Source of the DNA: Syntrophobacterales bacterium
GTDB lineage: Bacteria; Desulfobacterota; Syntrophorhabdia; Syntrophorhabdales; WCHB1-27
DNA length: 40,645 nucleotides
Direction: 5' to 3'
Assembly (NCBI GenBank): GCA_017881765.1
Contig: JADGQN010000001.1
Span: 1-40,645 of the forward strand
Shown piece after piece: positions 15,585 through 24,053 of this stretch; the stretch's first letter is position 1; each line of letters begins with the position of its first letter. The notes below the pieces were generated by a model, which saw only the letters and a list, made by a program, of their open reading frames with translations, did no database searches and was not told the DNA's origin. A program made the translations under genes and the position numbers.

Positions 15585-16324
15585 GCCACCAGCCTGTTAC
15601 AGATTTGCACCAGAGCCTTTGTCGCATGTGTTTCCGGAAAGGCCTCGGCCCACAGCTTCTGTCTCTTGACGGCAATACCGACGTTCTTGTCGGCGGGGAT
15701 ATAGCCTGCGAAATCGAGGGAGATGTTGAGGAACCTGTCGGTCACCAGGAGAATCTTCTTGTACATGTCGAGGGCTTCTTTTTCATCCTTCACCATGTTC
15801 ACGACGACCTGGAAATCCCGGCGCCCGGTTTCCTTGCTCAGCACTTTGATTGTTGCGTAAGAGTCGGTGAGACTGGCCGGATCGGGCGTGATGACGACGA
15901 ACACGTCTTCGCTTATCGCATTAAAATAGACAACATTCGAAGAGATGCCCGCGGAGGTATCCATAAGCAGAAAGTCATAGTCCGGAATGTCCTGGAAGGA
16001 GGATAGCAGTATGTTTCTCTCCTCCATGGAGAGGTTTGAGAACTCAGAGACACCCGAGGTGGCCGGTATGATCTTGATACCGAAGGGACCCTCGACGATG
16101 ACATCCTTCATGGTCTTGCTACCGTTTATCAAGTCTCTGATATTGAATTTCGGCACCATGCCAAGCATGATATCGATGTTTCCCAGAGCCAGATCCGCGT
16201 CCAGGATATATGTTGACTTTCGCATCGCGCTCAAGAGGTACGCCATATTCGACACAATGGATGATTTGCCGACGCCCCCTTTTCCGCTTGTGATGGCTAT
16301 AGTCCTTTTTCTTCGTGCCTCCAT
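15581..16324 (-). CDS. flhG: FlhG/FleN, MinD-like ATPase controlling flagellar number; short N-terminus
   Basis: MinD-family ATPase that limits flagellar number, with FlhF, in polar flagellates. The 247 residues hold the deviant Walker A (TSGKGGVGKSS, about 13-23), DADLALGNIDIMLG and LLMDTSAGISSN. A GAGGAG ribosome binding site 5 bases before the ATG fixes the start. The product begins MEARRKRTIAITSGKGG. It therefore lacks the N-terminal extension with a DQAxxLR helix, which in known FlhG proteins stimulates FlhF GTPase activity. An in-frame stop lies 8 codons upstream and no start codon intervenes. It overlaps flhF by 28 bases. Confidence 0.93.
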   Translation of the reverse strand: MEARRKRTIAITSGKGGVGKSSIVSNMAYLLSAMRKSTYILDADLALGNIDIMLGMVPKFNIRDLINGSKTMKDVIVEGPFGIKIIPATSGVSEFSNLSMEERNILLSSFQDIPDYDFLLMDTSAGISSNVVYFNAISEDVFVVITPDPASLTDSYATIKVLSKETGRRDFQVVVNMVKDEKEALDMYKKILLVTDRFLNISLDFAGYIPADKNVGIAVKRQKLWAEAFPETHATKALVQICNRLVA

Positions 16325-17346
16325 GCGTTCTCCTCTAAGACTAGGCTATAAAATGTTTCCTGATCAGGTATGACGATGTCCTGGATGCCCATACCCGTGG
16401 TGAGAAAATAGACAGGCTTCTCGAGAGCCATCAGGTGGGTTATCACGTGACCGAGCGACTTTTCCTCATCAAGCTTCGTAAAGATCACTCCCGTCACATC
16501 GTTTCCGTTGAACTGGCCGCAATAATCCTTCATCTTTTCGCTCCTGATCCACGAAGGAAAATGGAGCAGTTTCTTACATCCCTTCAGCCTATCCATGGCC
16601 TTCTTCTGCAGAAGCTCATTGCCTGTCACGTCGATGATCTTCTTTCGCGTCTCTCTCTCGACAATAAAAGGGAGGTCCTCATCATTTACCGTGAAATAGA
16701 ATGGTATACCGGTATGCTCCGAGAACATCATCAGCTCATTGTAACGCTCTCTCCTTTGCGGCTCGTAAGCTATAATCGATACGGGGACGCCCGTGTCCAG
16801 GAGCCGTTTAGCCAGCTTCTTGGTCGTTTCGGTCTTACCGGCGCCGCTTGGGCCGAGCATAAGGATCGGTTCGCTGGACCCATCGATCGCACTTACCTTG
16901 ATCTTTTTTGCCAGTACTCTTTTCAGAAAGTAGCTCGCCTTGCCCGAATCCTCAGCAAGCTTGCCGGTTTCTCCGTACACCTCTGAGAGCGCGGTAAAGG
17001 CCAGTTTGGGATCAAAGCCATTCTGTACCATCTTGTCGTAAAGAGCCCTCAAGGTTGGAGGGAAAGCGTCGACACGGTATTTCATGGTGTCCGACTCCAT
17101 GGAACCCATCCGCTCGCTCAAAGACTTGATGGTTGAGCTGATCTCTTCGATCCGCTTGATAACCAGGCTTGCGGGTGCGTCTTGCGGTGTCATTTCCTCG
17201 TCAATGGCAATCAGAATCTCGTACCCCTTCCGGGCGGAGTCCACGTTCTCCTTGATATCTATGATGATCGCATCGGGACCGAATTCGCCCTTGATCCTTT
17301 TGATGCCCTCTTTGACACTCTCAAAAAAGAGCCGCTTAACCTTCAT
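16297..17346 (-). CDS. flhF: FlhF, SRP-type GTPase for flagellar placement, with degenerate motifs
   Basis: Signal-recognition-particle-type GTPase that marks the pole for flagellar assembly. The 349 residues begin with the FlhF B-domain (MKVKRLFFESVKEGIKRIKGEFGPDA). A linker and the NG GTPase domain follow, with G1 intact (GPSGAGKTETTKK, 165-177) and G4 intact (TKLDE, 290-294). The DTYR region typical of FlhF reads YEPQRRERYNEL (194-205), and the G3 DTAGR reads DVTGN (239-243). The NG fold is clear from the flanking pattern, but nucleotide hydrolysis may be altered. It overlaps the end of flhA by 11 bases and flhG by 28. Confidence 0.92.
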   Translation of the reverse strand: MKVKRLFFESVKEGIKRIKGEFGPDAIIIDIKENVDSARKGYEILIAIDEEMTPQDAPASLVIKRIEEISSTIKSLSERMGSMESDTMKYRVDAFPPTLRALYDKMVQNGFDPKLAFTALSEVYGETGKLAEDSGKASYFLKRVLAKKIKVSAIDGSSEPILMLGPSGAGKTETTKKLAKRLLDTGVPVSIIAYEPQRRERYNELMMFSEHTGIPFYFTVNDEDLPFIVERETRKKIIDVTGNELLQKKAMDRLKGCKKLLHFPSWIRSEKMKDYCGQFNGNDVTGVIFTKLDEEKSLGHVITHLMALEKPVYFLTTGMGIQDIVIPDQETFYSLVLEENAWRHEEKGL

Positions 17347-19393
17347 GGGTTCTGATCACCCCCGCGGACTTTATTTTGATCTGCTGCGGGATCTCATTGT
17401 GGGATATGACCGCGATGCCCTGGATGTACCGCTCCAGGAGTCGCCGCAGCCTCGAGCGTATTATGGGATGCACGAGAATGACCGGTTGAATATTCTGTAC
17501 CATCATGTTCTTCACTTCATTACTGATCTTATCAATCATCTGTTGGGTAAATGTTAAGTCTAGTGCAAGATACGTTCCCTGTTCCGATGTTTGGAGGCTG
17601 GAAATCAATTTTTCTTCCAGCACCTTCTCAAAAATCAAGACATTCAGGATACCGTCGACCAGATATGGCTTAAGGATGCTCCGTGCCATGCGCTGCCTTA
17701 CAAACTCGGTGAGTACGTCCGGGTCCTTGGTGGAAGGGGCGTGGTCGGCGATGGTTTCGAGAATAGTGACCAGATCTCTGATCGAGACCTGTTCGCGCAA
17801 CAGGTTTTGGAAGACCTTTTGAATGACACCGATATTGGCCCCGCTTTGCGCAAGTTCCTCGACTACCTTCTGATGACTCCCGGATATGTTGTCGAGCAGC
17901 TTCTGTACCTCCTGCCTGGTCATCAGCTCGTGCGCATTATTCCGCAATATTTCTGTCAGGTGTGTGGCAATTACCGTCGCATGATCGACGATGGTAAAGC
18001 CCTCGGAGGCGCATCGGTCTCGGTCCTTCTCTTTGATCCACGCAGCGTCGAGATTGAACACCGGTTCCCTGGTGGGGATGGCATCGGCTATTCTGTTGCG
18101 TTCGTCGGCGCCCATGGCCAGCAGATGACCAAGAAGCAACTCCCCCTTCCCCACCTCGATGCCCTTGAGGAAAATCGCGTATTCCCCTGCCTTAAGCTGC
18201 AGGTTATCCCGCACCTTCATGGGTGGGATCACGATGCCCAACTCCCCGGCCAGCTGCTTGCGAATCGCTTTCAGCTTTTCCAGGAGCTCGCCGCTTTGTT
18301 CGGCGTCGACAATAGGGATGAGCCCGTATCCAATCTCGACTTCCAGGGTGTCCACAGGTTGAATAACATCCGCCTTTTCAGCGCTTTCCTGCGGTATCTC
18401 CGGGATTTGCAAGGCCTCTTCCTTCTGGGCTTTGGAGACCACATAGCCGCCTCCGGCAGCTATGGAGGCCAGAATCAAGAAGGGAAACGCCGGTATGCCG
18501 GGCACCATACCTATGGTCAGGAGTATGACGGATGCAAGAACCAGAGCTCTGGGCTGCATGGTGAGCTGGCTCATCACGTCGCTGCCGAGGTCCGACTCCC
18601 CTGCCGCCCTTGTTACAATGATGCCCGCGGCGGTTGACGTAAGCAGAGCAGGAATCTGACTGACAAGGCCGTCACCGATGGTCAGTATGGTGTATACCGA
18701 AAGGGCATCAACGACGGACATGTCCTTTTGTACGACGCCTATGATAAGGCCACCGAGCAAGTTGACAAAAATGATTATGAGGCCCGCAACAGCGTCTCCT
18801 CGAACGAACTTACTCGCACCGTCCATGGCCCCGTAGAAGTCGGCTTCCATTTCTATACGCGCACGACGTTCTTTCGCCTGCATGTCGTCGATCAAGCCGG
18901 CGTTCAAGTCCGCATCTATACTCATCTGCTTGCCGGGCATAGCGTCCAGGGTAAAGCGCGCCGCCACCTCAGCCACACGCCCCGCGCCTTTCGTGATGAC
19001 CACAAAATTGATAACGATGAGGATGAGAAACACAATCGCTCCGACTACATAGTTGCCCCCGATGATAAAGGTGCCGAACGCTTTGATGATACGGCCGGCT
19101 GCCTGTGTCCCTTCATCTCCGTGCAGCAGGATCAGTCTGGTGGAGGCAATGTTCAGAGAAAGTCTGAAGAGCGTCACGATCAGGAGGACTGAGGGAAACA
19201 CGGAGAAATCGAGAGGCCGGTGCGTGTACATCCCGAGAAGCAGGATCATGAGCGAAGTGGAAATGCTCAGAGAGATGAAAAGATCGATAAAGAACGGGTT
19301 GAGAGGGACGATCATGATGAGGATCACGACCACCACGCTGGTGGCGATCAGCAGATCGCTTTTCCCCTTTACCCATGCCAGCGCGCTTTCCAT
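17336..19393 (-). CDS. flhA: FlhA, flagellar export gate protein
   Basis: Inner-membrane export gate that forms the nonameric cytoplasmic ring. The 685 residues show about eight membrane helices in the first 320 residues (TSVVVVILIMIVPLNPFFIDLFISL at the start). The conserved FHIPEP-type loop segment follows (VVITKGAGRVAEVAARFTLDAMPGKQMSIDADLNAGLID, about 132-170), and then the large cytoplasmic domain (about 340-685). Length is typical. The start directly follows the flhB stop. Confidence 0.97.
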   Translation of the reverse strand: MESALAWVKGKSDLLIATSVVVVILIMIVPLNPFFIDLFISLSISTSLMILLLGMYTHRPLDFSVFPSVLLIVTLFRLSLNIASTRLILLHGDEGTQAAGRIIKAFGTFIIGGNYVVGAIVFLILIVINFVVITKGAGRVAEVAARFTLDAMPGKQMSIDADLNAGLIDDMQAKERRARIEMEADFYGAMDGASKFVRGDAVAGLIIIFVNLLGGLIIGVVQKDMSVVDALSVYTILTIGDGLVSQIPALLTSTAAGIIVTRAAGESDLGSDVMSQLTMQPRALVLASVILLTIGMVPGIPAFPFLILASIAAGGGYVVSKAQKEEALQIPEIPQESAEKADVIQPVDTLEVEIGYGLIPIVDAEQSGELLEKLKAIRKQLAGELGIVIPPMKVRDNLQLKAGEYAIFLKGIEVGKGELLLGHLLAMGADERNRIADAIPTREPVFNLDAAWIKEKDRDRCASEGFTIVDHATVIATHLTEILRNNAHELMTRQEVQKLLDNISGSHQKVVEELAQSGANIGVIQKVFQNLLREQVSIRDLVTILETIADHAPSTKDPDVLTEFVRQRMARSILKPYLVDGILNVLIFEKVLEEKLISSLQTSEQGTYLALDLTFTQQMIDKISNEVKNMMVQNIQPVILVHPIIRSRLRRLLERYIQGIAVISHNEIPQQIKIKSAGVIRTHEG

Positions 19394-20458
19394 CTAAAGA
19401 CCGATCCTTTTTTTCCGTTTGTATACCTGGGCAAGGAGCTCCGCCACAACAACGTAGAATTTCTCCGGTATATAGTCCCCGATCTTTACGCCATAGAAGA
19501 GTCCCCGGGCGAGAGGCTTATTCTCGATGACAGGAACGGAGTAAAGCCTCGCCACGGTTTTGATCTTATCAGCCACAAAGCCTGCCCCTTTTGCAACCAC
19601 CCGGGGCGCCGGCATTTCTTTAACCGTATACTTGAGGGCCACGGCGAACGTCGTCGGGTTTGTTACCACGATGTCCGCTTTCTTTGCGTCCTCCAGCATC
19701 CGTCTGCGGGCGAACTCCCGCTGGAGACTCCGAATTCTCGATTTGATCAACGGGTTCCCCTCGCGCTCCTTCATTTCTTCAGTGACTTCCTGCTTGGTCA
19801 TCTTCATGTTTCGCATAAACTGCCATCTCTGGTAAAGATAGTCGACGCCGGCAAGGAACATGAAGACGATGCCCAGTTTCCAGGCCAGTCTGAAGCCGAT
19901 CTCACCCAGATACCCAATCGTGAATTTCACATCCTTTTGTACGAGGGAAAGGATCGTGGGGAACTCGTTTCTGATGATTGAATAGCAGATGTAGGTAAGA
20001 ATAATGATTTTTGTGAGTGACTTCAGCGCCTCCTGGAATGATCTGACGCTGAATAATCTTCCGATGCCCGTTATGGGGTTGAGCCCGTTCGCGTTGAAAT
20101 TGAACACCTGCGGACTCCACATGAAGCCGACCTGGGCTACAGTGCCTGCTATGCTCAGGAACGTTACGAGGCCGAAGGTAGGAAGCACGAGTGCCAGCCA
20201 CTTGAAGATACTGGACGATAAGACGCTGTGGATGCTGGCGACGTTCACATCCATGTTCATAGTCTGCACGGACGTCACGTACGTTTTAAACGCTTCCTGA
20301 AACGTGTGAGACATGGTGAAGTAGAGAAAGATTGCCGAAAAGAGTATTATCAGGCAGGAGCCGAGTTCAGGTGACCTGATGACCTGACCCTTCTTCTTTG
20401 CCTCCTCGAGCTTCTTCTCGGTTGGCTTTTCGCTCTTTTCCTGGAAACTGTCAGACAT
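19394..20458 (-). CDS. flhB: FlhB, export specificity switch, with NPTT in place of NPTH
   Basis: Export apparatus protein whose cytoplasmic domain is cut between Asn and Pro in NPTH to switch export from hook to filament substrates. The 354 residues have four membrane helices (about 30-50, 85-110, 145-165, 188-208), the conserved MTKQEVTEEMKEREGNP linker (about 220-236), and the cleavage region ADIVVTNPTTFAVALKY. There, codons 267-270 read AAC CCG ACG ACG, giving N-P-T-T. The scissile Asn-Pro is kept, but the His that is near-universal is Thr. It follows fliR by 2 bases. Confidence 0.96.
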   Translation of the reverse strand: MSDSFQEKSEKPTEKKLEEAKKKGQVIRSPELGSCLIILFSAIFLYFTMSHTFQEAFKTYVTSVQTMNMDVNVASIHSVLSSSIFKWLALVLPTFGLVTFLSIAGTVAQVGFMWSPQVFNFNANGLNPITGIGRLFSVRSFQEALKSLTKIIILTYICYSIIRNEFPTILSLVQKDVKFTIGYLGEIGFRLAWKLGIVFMFLAGVDYLYQRWQFMRNMKMTKQEVTEEMKEREGNPLIKSRIRSLQREFARRRMLEDAKKADIVVTNPTTFAVALKYTVKEMPAPRVVAKGAGFVADKIKTVARLYSVPVIENKPLARGLFYGVKIGDYIPEKFYVVVAELLAQVYKRKKRIGL

Positions 20459-20460
20459 GC

Positions 20461-21219
20461 CTACCTCAGAAGCCTCAAGACCCTGATAAATTCCGGCTCA
20501 ATACCCTTGAACAGGTCTGCCAGTGCAGGCGCCATAAAGCTAAGAGCGAGGGAAAGCACGGTTAGTGATACGAAGATCTTCACCGGCAGACCCTCGACAA
20601 AAATGTTCATCGAAGGGATCATCCGCGACAAGAGACCCAGAGCGAGTTCTATGAGAAAAAGCGCGACGATGAGCGGGGCCCCGAACTTCAGGCCAAGACC
20701 GAAAATCCTGCCGCTCGCGGCAACGAAATAGTTGAGAAGGCCGCTTGTCATGGTAGCGGTTCCGAGGGGTAGCTCCTTGAAGCTCGCGTAGATGCCTCTC
20801 AGCACGATATGGTGTGCATCGATGGCAAAGAAGATCATGATGGCGAGCATGTACAGGAACTCCTCCAGGATAGACGACTGACCCGAAGAGACAGGATCGA
20901 CCATGCGCGCAAAGCCGAAGCCGGTCTGGAAGCCGACGATCTCACCCGTTGCCTGGATCACCGCGAAGAGGAGGCGAATCGCAAAACTGATGGAAAGCCC
21001 GATCAATACCTCCCTGAAGATAGCGAGGAGCATAGCTAAGCCATCAGCCGCAACTTCGGCAGGATAGGAGACAGCTCCCGTAATCAGGAATGACATAAGC
21101 AATGCCAGACTGATCTTGAAGAGAACCGAAAGGCTCCTCATGGAAAAGACGGGCAGGAGCCAGAGAATTGCCAGGACCCTGAAAAAAATCAATATGTATT
21201 TGGGGACGTCTACGATCAC
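20461..21219 (-). CDS. fliR: FliR, export gate component
   Basis: Inner-membrane part of the FliP-FliQ-FliR export pore. The 252 residues form about six hydrophobic segments (ILIFFRVLAILWLLPVF; LLAIFREVLIGLSISFAIRLLFA, with the conserved EVLIGLSISF motif near 70-79; then ETGFGFARMVDP-like QTGFGFARMVDPVS). Start is GTG, 5 bases after the fliQ stop. Gene order fliP-Q-R-flhB-flhA is conserved. Confidence 0.95.
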   Translation of the reverse strand: MIVDVPKYILIFFRVLAILWLLPVFSMRSLSVLFKISLALLMSFLITGAVSYPAEVAADGLAMLLAIFREVLIGLSISFAIRLLFAVIQATGEIVGFQTGFGFARMVDPVSSGQSSILEEFLYMLAIMIFFAIDAHHIVLRGIYASFKELPLGTATMTSGLLNYFVAASGRIFGLGLKFGAPLIVALFLIELALGLLSRMIPSMNIFVEGLPVKIFVSLTVLSLALSFMAPALADLFKGIEPEFIRVLRLLR

Positions 21220-21224
21220 GGCCC

Positions 21225-21494
21225 CTACCGGACGTATGTGGAAAGGTTGGAAAAAAGGGTGATGGTGTAGGTAACAATCTGATTGAGCATCCAGGGAAAA
21301 AGAAATATGAGGACCAGGACGACGGCGAGTATCTTCGGAACAAACGTAAGCGTGATCTCATGTATCTGCGTGGCCGACTGGAAAATGCTGACCAGCAGAC
21401 CAACGATCATAGCCGCCAGAAGCAGGGGAGACATGATCAGCATCCCCATTTTCAGCGAGCCTCTGAAGATTTCGAGCACCAATTCCTGACTCAT
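21225..21494 (-). CDS. fliQ: FliQ, export gate component
   Basis: Small inner-membrane export pore protein of 89 residues with two membrane helices (about 17-38 and 52-72) and the family motif SIFQSATQIHEITLTFVPK (about 37-55). Start chosen at 21494, where GGAGGGGG lies 3 bases upstream. The reading frame is open much further upstream, through repeat B, to 21752, but those 86 extra residues are repeat-encoded or read the fliP end out of frame. Repeat B ends exactly at the ribosome binding site. Confidence 0.95.
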   Translation of the reverse strand: MSQELVLEIFRGSLKMGMLIMSPLLLAAMIVGLLVSIFQSATQIHEITLTFVPKILAVVLVLIFLFPWMLNQIVTYTITLFSNLSTYVR

Positions 21495-21497
21495 AAT

Positions 21498-21505
21498 CCC
21501 CCTCC
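21498..21505 (-). promoter_or_regulatory. Ribosome binding site deciding the fliQ start
   Basis: GGAGGGGG, 3 bases before the ATG. The adjacent base 21506 is the end of repeat B. The site supports the 89-residue FliQ over a longer frame that runs through the repeat. Confidence 0.75.
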
Positions 21506-21629
21506 ACACCAATTCGCCTTCAAGCGTATACCTTCGTTGTCGCTGCGTCGCTCTTCTCGACGTACCAAAGTACGCCTTCGTCGGCTCCTCGCTGCCGCCT
21601 CGGTCTGCATCCTGGATGCAAAGTGCTAT
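21506..21629. repeat. Palindromic repeat copy B, between fliP and fliQ
   Basis: A 124-bp element almost identical to copy A over its central 90 bases (for example CTTCGTTGTCGCTGCGTCGC and GGCTCCTCGCTGCCGCCTCG). The ends are partly decayed (ACACCAATT / AAGTGCTAT). It pushes fliP and fliQ 215 bases apart, while all other junctions from fliL to fliA are under 10 bases or overlap. It has no stop codon in the frame of fliQ, as in copy A. Confidence 0.92.
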
Positions 21630-21709
21630 AAGACGACAAAGAGACGCCAAGCCTTCCATGCATTTTGAATCCGGATTCTTGAGATTCATGATCAAAAAGT
21701 TCTCCCCAA

Positions 21710-22468
21710 TTACAAAAAGCCTTTCACGAGTGAGCCAACCAGGAGGTTCCACCCGTCCACGAGGACAAACAGCATAAGCTTGAACGGCAGTGATATGAAG
21801 ATAGGAGGCAGCATCATCATGCCGGTTGACAGGAGCACGCTCGCCACGACCATGTCGATTATCAGGAAGGGTATGTAGAGCAGAAATCCTATCTGGAACG
21901 CCCTCTTCAGTTCGCTGATGGCAAAAGCCGGCACGAGCACACGGAAGGGTATATCCCTCTCGTTCTTGGGCCGCTCAAGTCCCGCCATGTTCGCGAAGAG
22001 GGCTACATCTTTATCCCTGGCAAACTTGAACATGAACGTGCTCATCTCTTTAGATGACTTATCAATAAATTCGTCATACGCAATCTTGTTGTTCATGTAA
22101 GGAGAGAGGGCGTTGACATTAATTCTCTCGAACGTCGGACCCATGATAAAAAACGTGAGAAAGAGTGAGAGTCCGACAATCACCTGAGTCGGTGGGAGTG
22201 TAGGCATACCGATGGCCTGCCTCAAGAATGAAAGCACAATCACGATCCGCGTAAACGACGTCATAAGCAAGAGAATTGCCGGTGCAAAACTCAGAACGGT
22301 AAACATCAGGGCAAGGTTGACGAGATTTCTGTTGCCTTCTCCTCCGCTGAACATGCCGATGAGATCGACCTTTGCCGGCGCCTGATCTTTAGCGGCGCTC
22401 TTTGCGCCTGCCAGGACAGGAATGATAACGATTGACAAGACGAGGAGGAAAACGACGAAAAGTTTCAT
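21710..22468 (-). CDS. fliP: FliP, export gate component
   Basis: Core of the export pore. The 252 residues start with a cleavable signal peptide (MKLFVVFLLVLSIVIIPVLAGA) as in most FliP. They continue with the family blocks SFAPAILLLMTSFTRIVIVLSFLRQAIGMPTLPPTQVIVGLSLFLTFFIMGP (about 55-106) and AFQIGFLLYIPFLIIDMVVASVLLSTGMMMLPPI. Its ATG overlaps fliO by 4 bases. Repeat B follows its stop after 80 bases. Confidence 0.97.
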   Translation of the reverse strand: MKLFVVFLLVLSIVIIPVLAGAKSAAKDQAPAKVDLIGMFSGGEGNRNLVNLALMFTVLSFAPAILLLMTSFTRIVIVLSFLRQAIGMPTLPPTQVIVGLSLFLTFFIMGPTFERINVNALSPYMNNKIAYDEFIDKSSKEMSTFMFKFARDKDVALFANMAGLERPKNERDIPFRVLVPAFAISELKRAFQIGFLLYIPFLIIDMVVASVLLSTGMMMLPPIFISLPFKLMLFVLVDGWNLLVGSLVKGFL

Positions 22469-22749
22469 GAAGAGACCGGGACCTCCTCCTTCTTCAGCTG
22501 GACGAGCAACGAAATGGTATCTTGTCCCACACCGATAACAAGGATCTGATCTCTAATCTCTACTACGGAAATGAACTTCTTGTACCCGAGAGGTATTGTC
22601 TCGACTCTCTTCAGCCCGTAACCCGTGCCTTTTGGATTCCAGTTTCCTTTATACTTCATCATCACCTTGTAAAGAAGTCCGAGGCAGCCGAGCAAGCCGA
22701 CCAGGACCAGTATTACTTTTATGAATTCGCCATACATCTCCTGCATCAT
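22465..22749 (-). CDS. fliO: FliO, export gate assembly factor
   Basis: Small membrane protein that helps FliP assemble. The 94 residues have one membrane helix (about 9-29, FIKVILVLVGLLGCLGLLYKV) and a short cytoplasmic domain with RVETIPLGYKKFISVVEIRDQILVIGVG, the FliO pattern. The start overlaps fliN by 4 bases and the stop overlaps fliP by 4. Position and topology make the call; sequence conservation in FliO is low. Confidence 0.92.
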   Translation of the reverse strand: MMQEMYGEFIKVILVLVGLLGCLGLLYKVMMKYKGNWNPKGTGYGLKRVETIPLGYKKFISVVEIRDQILVIGVGQDTISLLVQLKKEEVPVSS

Positions 22750-23057
22750 GCCAGTTTCTGAACTCTCTCAATAGGTGCAACAATCTTATTCACGCGTACA
22801 CCCAGTCTTTCGTTGACGACAACTACTTCACCTTTACCCAAAAGCTTGCCATTCACGTAGATGTCGACCGCTTCGCCCGCTGTTCTCTTCAACTCGACAA
22901 TAGAACCTTTGCTCAACGAGAGGAGGTCTCCTATGGTCATCTTAGTGCGACCGATTTCAATAGAGATGTCTATCGGCACATCGAGCAGACTGTCGAGGTT
23001 TAGTTCCGCGTTGTTCGCGCCGCCTATGTTTTCCGGCTCTTCCACCAGCTTCTCCAT
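22746..23057 (-). CDS. fliN: FliN, motor switch C-ring protein
   Basis: C-ring protein that sets rotation direction and docks FliH for export. The 103 residues have a short acidic N-terminus and the SpoA/SURF1-type domain (LLDVPIDISIEIGRTKMTIGDLLSLSKGSIVELKR, about 24-58; NGKLLGKGEVVVVNERLGVRV, about 69-89). It is shorter than enterobacterial FliN but contains the whole core. It lies 9 bases after fliM and overlaps fliO. Confidence 0.96.
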   Translation of the reverse strand: MEKLVEEPENIGGANNAELNLDSLLDVPIDISIEIGRTKMTIGDLLSLSKGSIVELKRTAGEAVDIYVNGKLLGKGEVVVVNERLGVRVNKIVAPIERVQKLA

Positions 23058-23066
23058 GTTTCCTCC

Positions 23067-24044
23067 CTACCTTATGATCTGCTCAATTTTTATGGCCTTG
23101 CTCCCCTTGAAGAGACCGAGCTTGCCCATGAGCCGCGTTCTATGGTCAATCTCCACCGGCAAAGCGTCGTTCACATGCCGGTCGACCATAATCAGACTCC
23201 CCTCCCTCAGGCTTACGAACTCCTGCAGAGACATCCTTCTCCGCCCGAGTGTGGCGGTGAGCTCCAGAGGCACCTTCAGGAGCCTGCTTCTGAGCTGCTT
23301 TTCCCAGCGCTGTTTTATCTCACGATCCTCCCTCGAAGGGGCAATAACGAGAAGGTTTTTGATGGGCTCCAGGATTGAATAGGGCACGCAGACCTTCATC
23401 CAGCTGTTCATATCATCCACAGTGACCGAGAACTCGCAGAGGCTGACGACCTCTTCAGGGGCGATTGCCGTGACGTAGTTGGGGTTCATTTCCGACCGTG
23501 AATATTTGCATCGCAGCTCGTAGACGGGCGACCACGCCTTCTCCAACTCCAGGAGCACCACCTCCATCAGCTTCTTGACTACCTTCAGCTCTATCCTTGT
23601 AAATTCTCTTCCCTCTATTTTCGGCGCGGAAAGACGCGACCCGCCAAAAATCGTCTCGAGCACTGAAAAAATGAGCTTTGCATCGAAGATAAGAATAAGA
23701 AACCCCTTGAGGCTCTCCATTGTCACGAGGTTCATGTTCGTCGGTAAAGGCAGGTTCTTGGTCAGTTCTCTGTATTCCGTATTCTGGACCTTGCTGGCAC
23801 TCACCTCCACTTCCCGCTCGATGAACAGGGTCAGGGCGGAAGTAAGCGCCTTTCCGAACCGTTCATAAACGAACTGGAGCGTGGGCAGATCTTCCTTCTT
23901 GCCCCGGGCCATGCTCGCGAGATCAAAGGGCCGTACCTCCGATTCGGCAACCGGTCCCGCCTCTTCGGACTCCAGCGCAACGTCCCCCTCAGCTATGCCT
24001 TTCAGCAGGGCGTCTATCTCTTCCTGACTTAATACCTGGCTCAC
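23067..24044 (-). CDS. fliM: FliM, motor switch protein, CheY target
   Basis: Middle C-ring protein and target of phosphorylated CheY. The 325 residues open with the CheY-binding peptide (LSQEEIDALLKGI, 5-17). The CheC-like middle domain with the GGSR motif (TIFGGSRLSAPKIEGREFTRIE, near 134-155) and the C-terminal SpoA domain (LEL-TATLGRRRMSLQEFVSLREGSLIMVD) follow. Length is standard. It lies 9 bases after fliL. Confidence 0.96.
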   Translation of the reverse strand: MSQVLSQEEIDALLKGIAEGDVALESEEAGPVAESEVRPFDLASMARGKKEDLPTLQFVYERFGKALTSALTLFIEREVEVSASKVQNTEYRELTKNLPLPTNMNLVTMESLKGFLILIFDAKLIFSVLETIFGGSRLSAPKIEGREFTRIELKVVKKLMEVVLLELEKAWSPVYELRCKYSRSEMNPNYVTAIAPEEVVSLCEFSVTVDDMNSWMKVCVPYSILEPIKNLLVIAPSREDREIKQRWEKQLRSRLLKVPLELTATLGRRRMSLQEFVSLREGSLIMVDRHVNDALPVEIDHRTRLMGKLGLFKGSKAIKIEQIIR

Positions 24045-24053
24045 CTTACCACC

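Noticed and set aside
21495..21752. N-terminal extension of FliQ through repeat B
   Set aside because: FliQ is about 89 residues in all families, a strong ribosome binding site sits at 21498, and the extension is repeat-encoded plus out-of-frame fliP.
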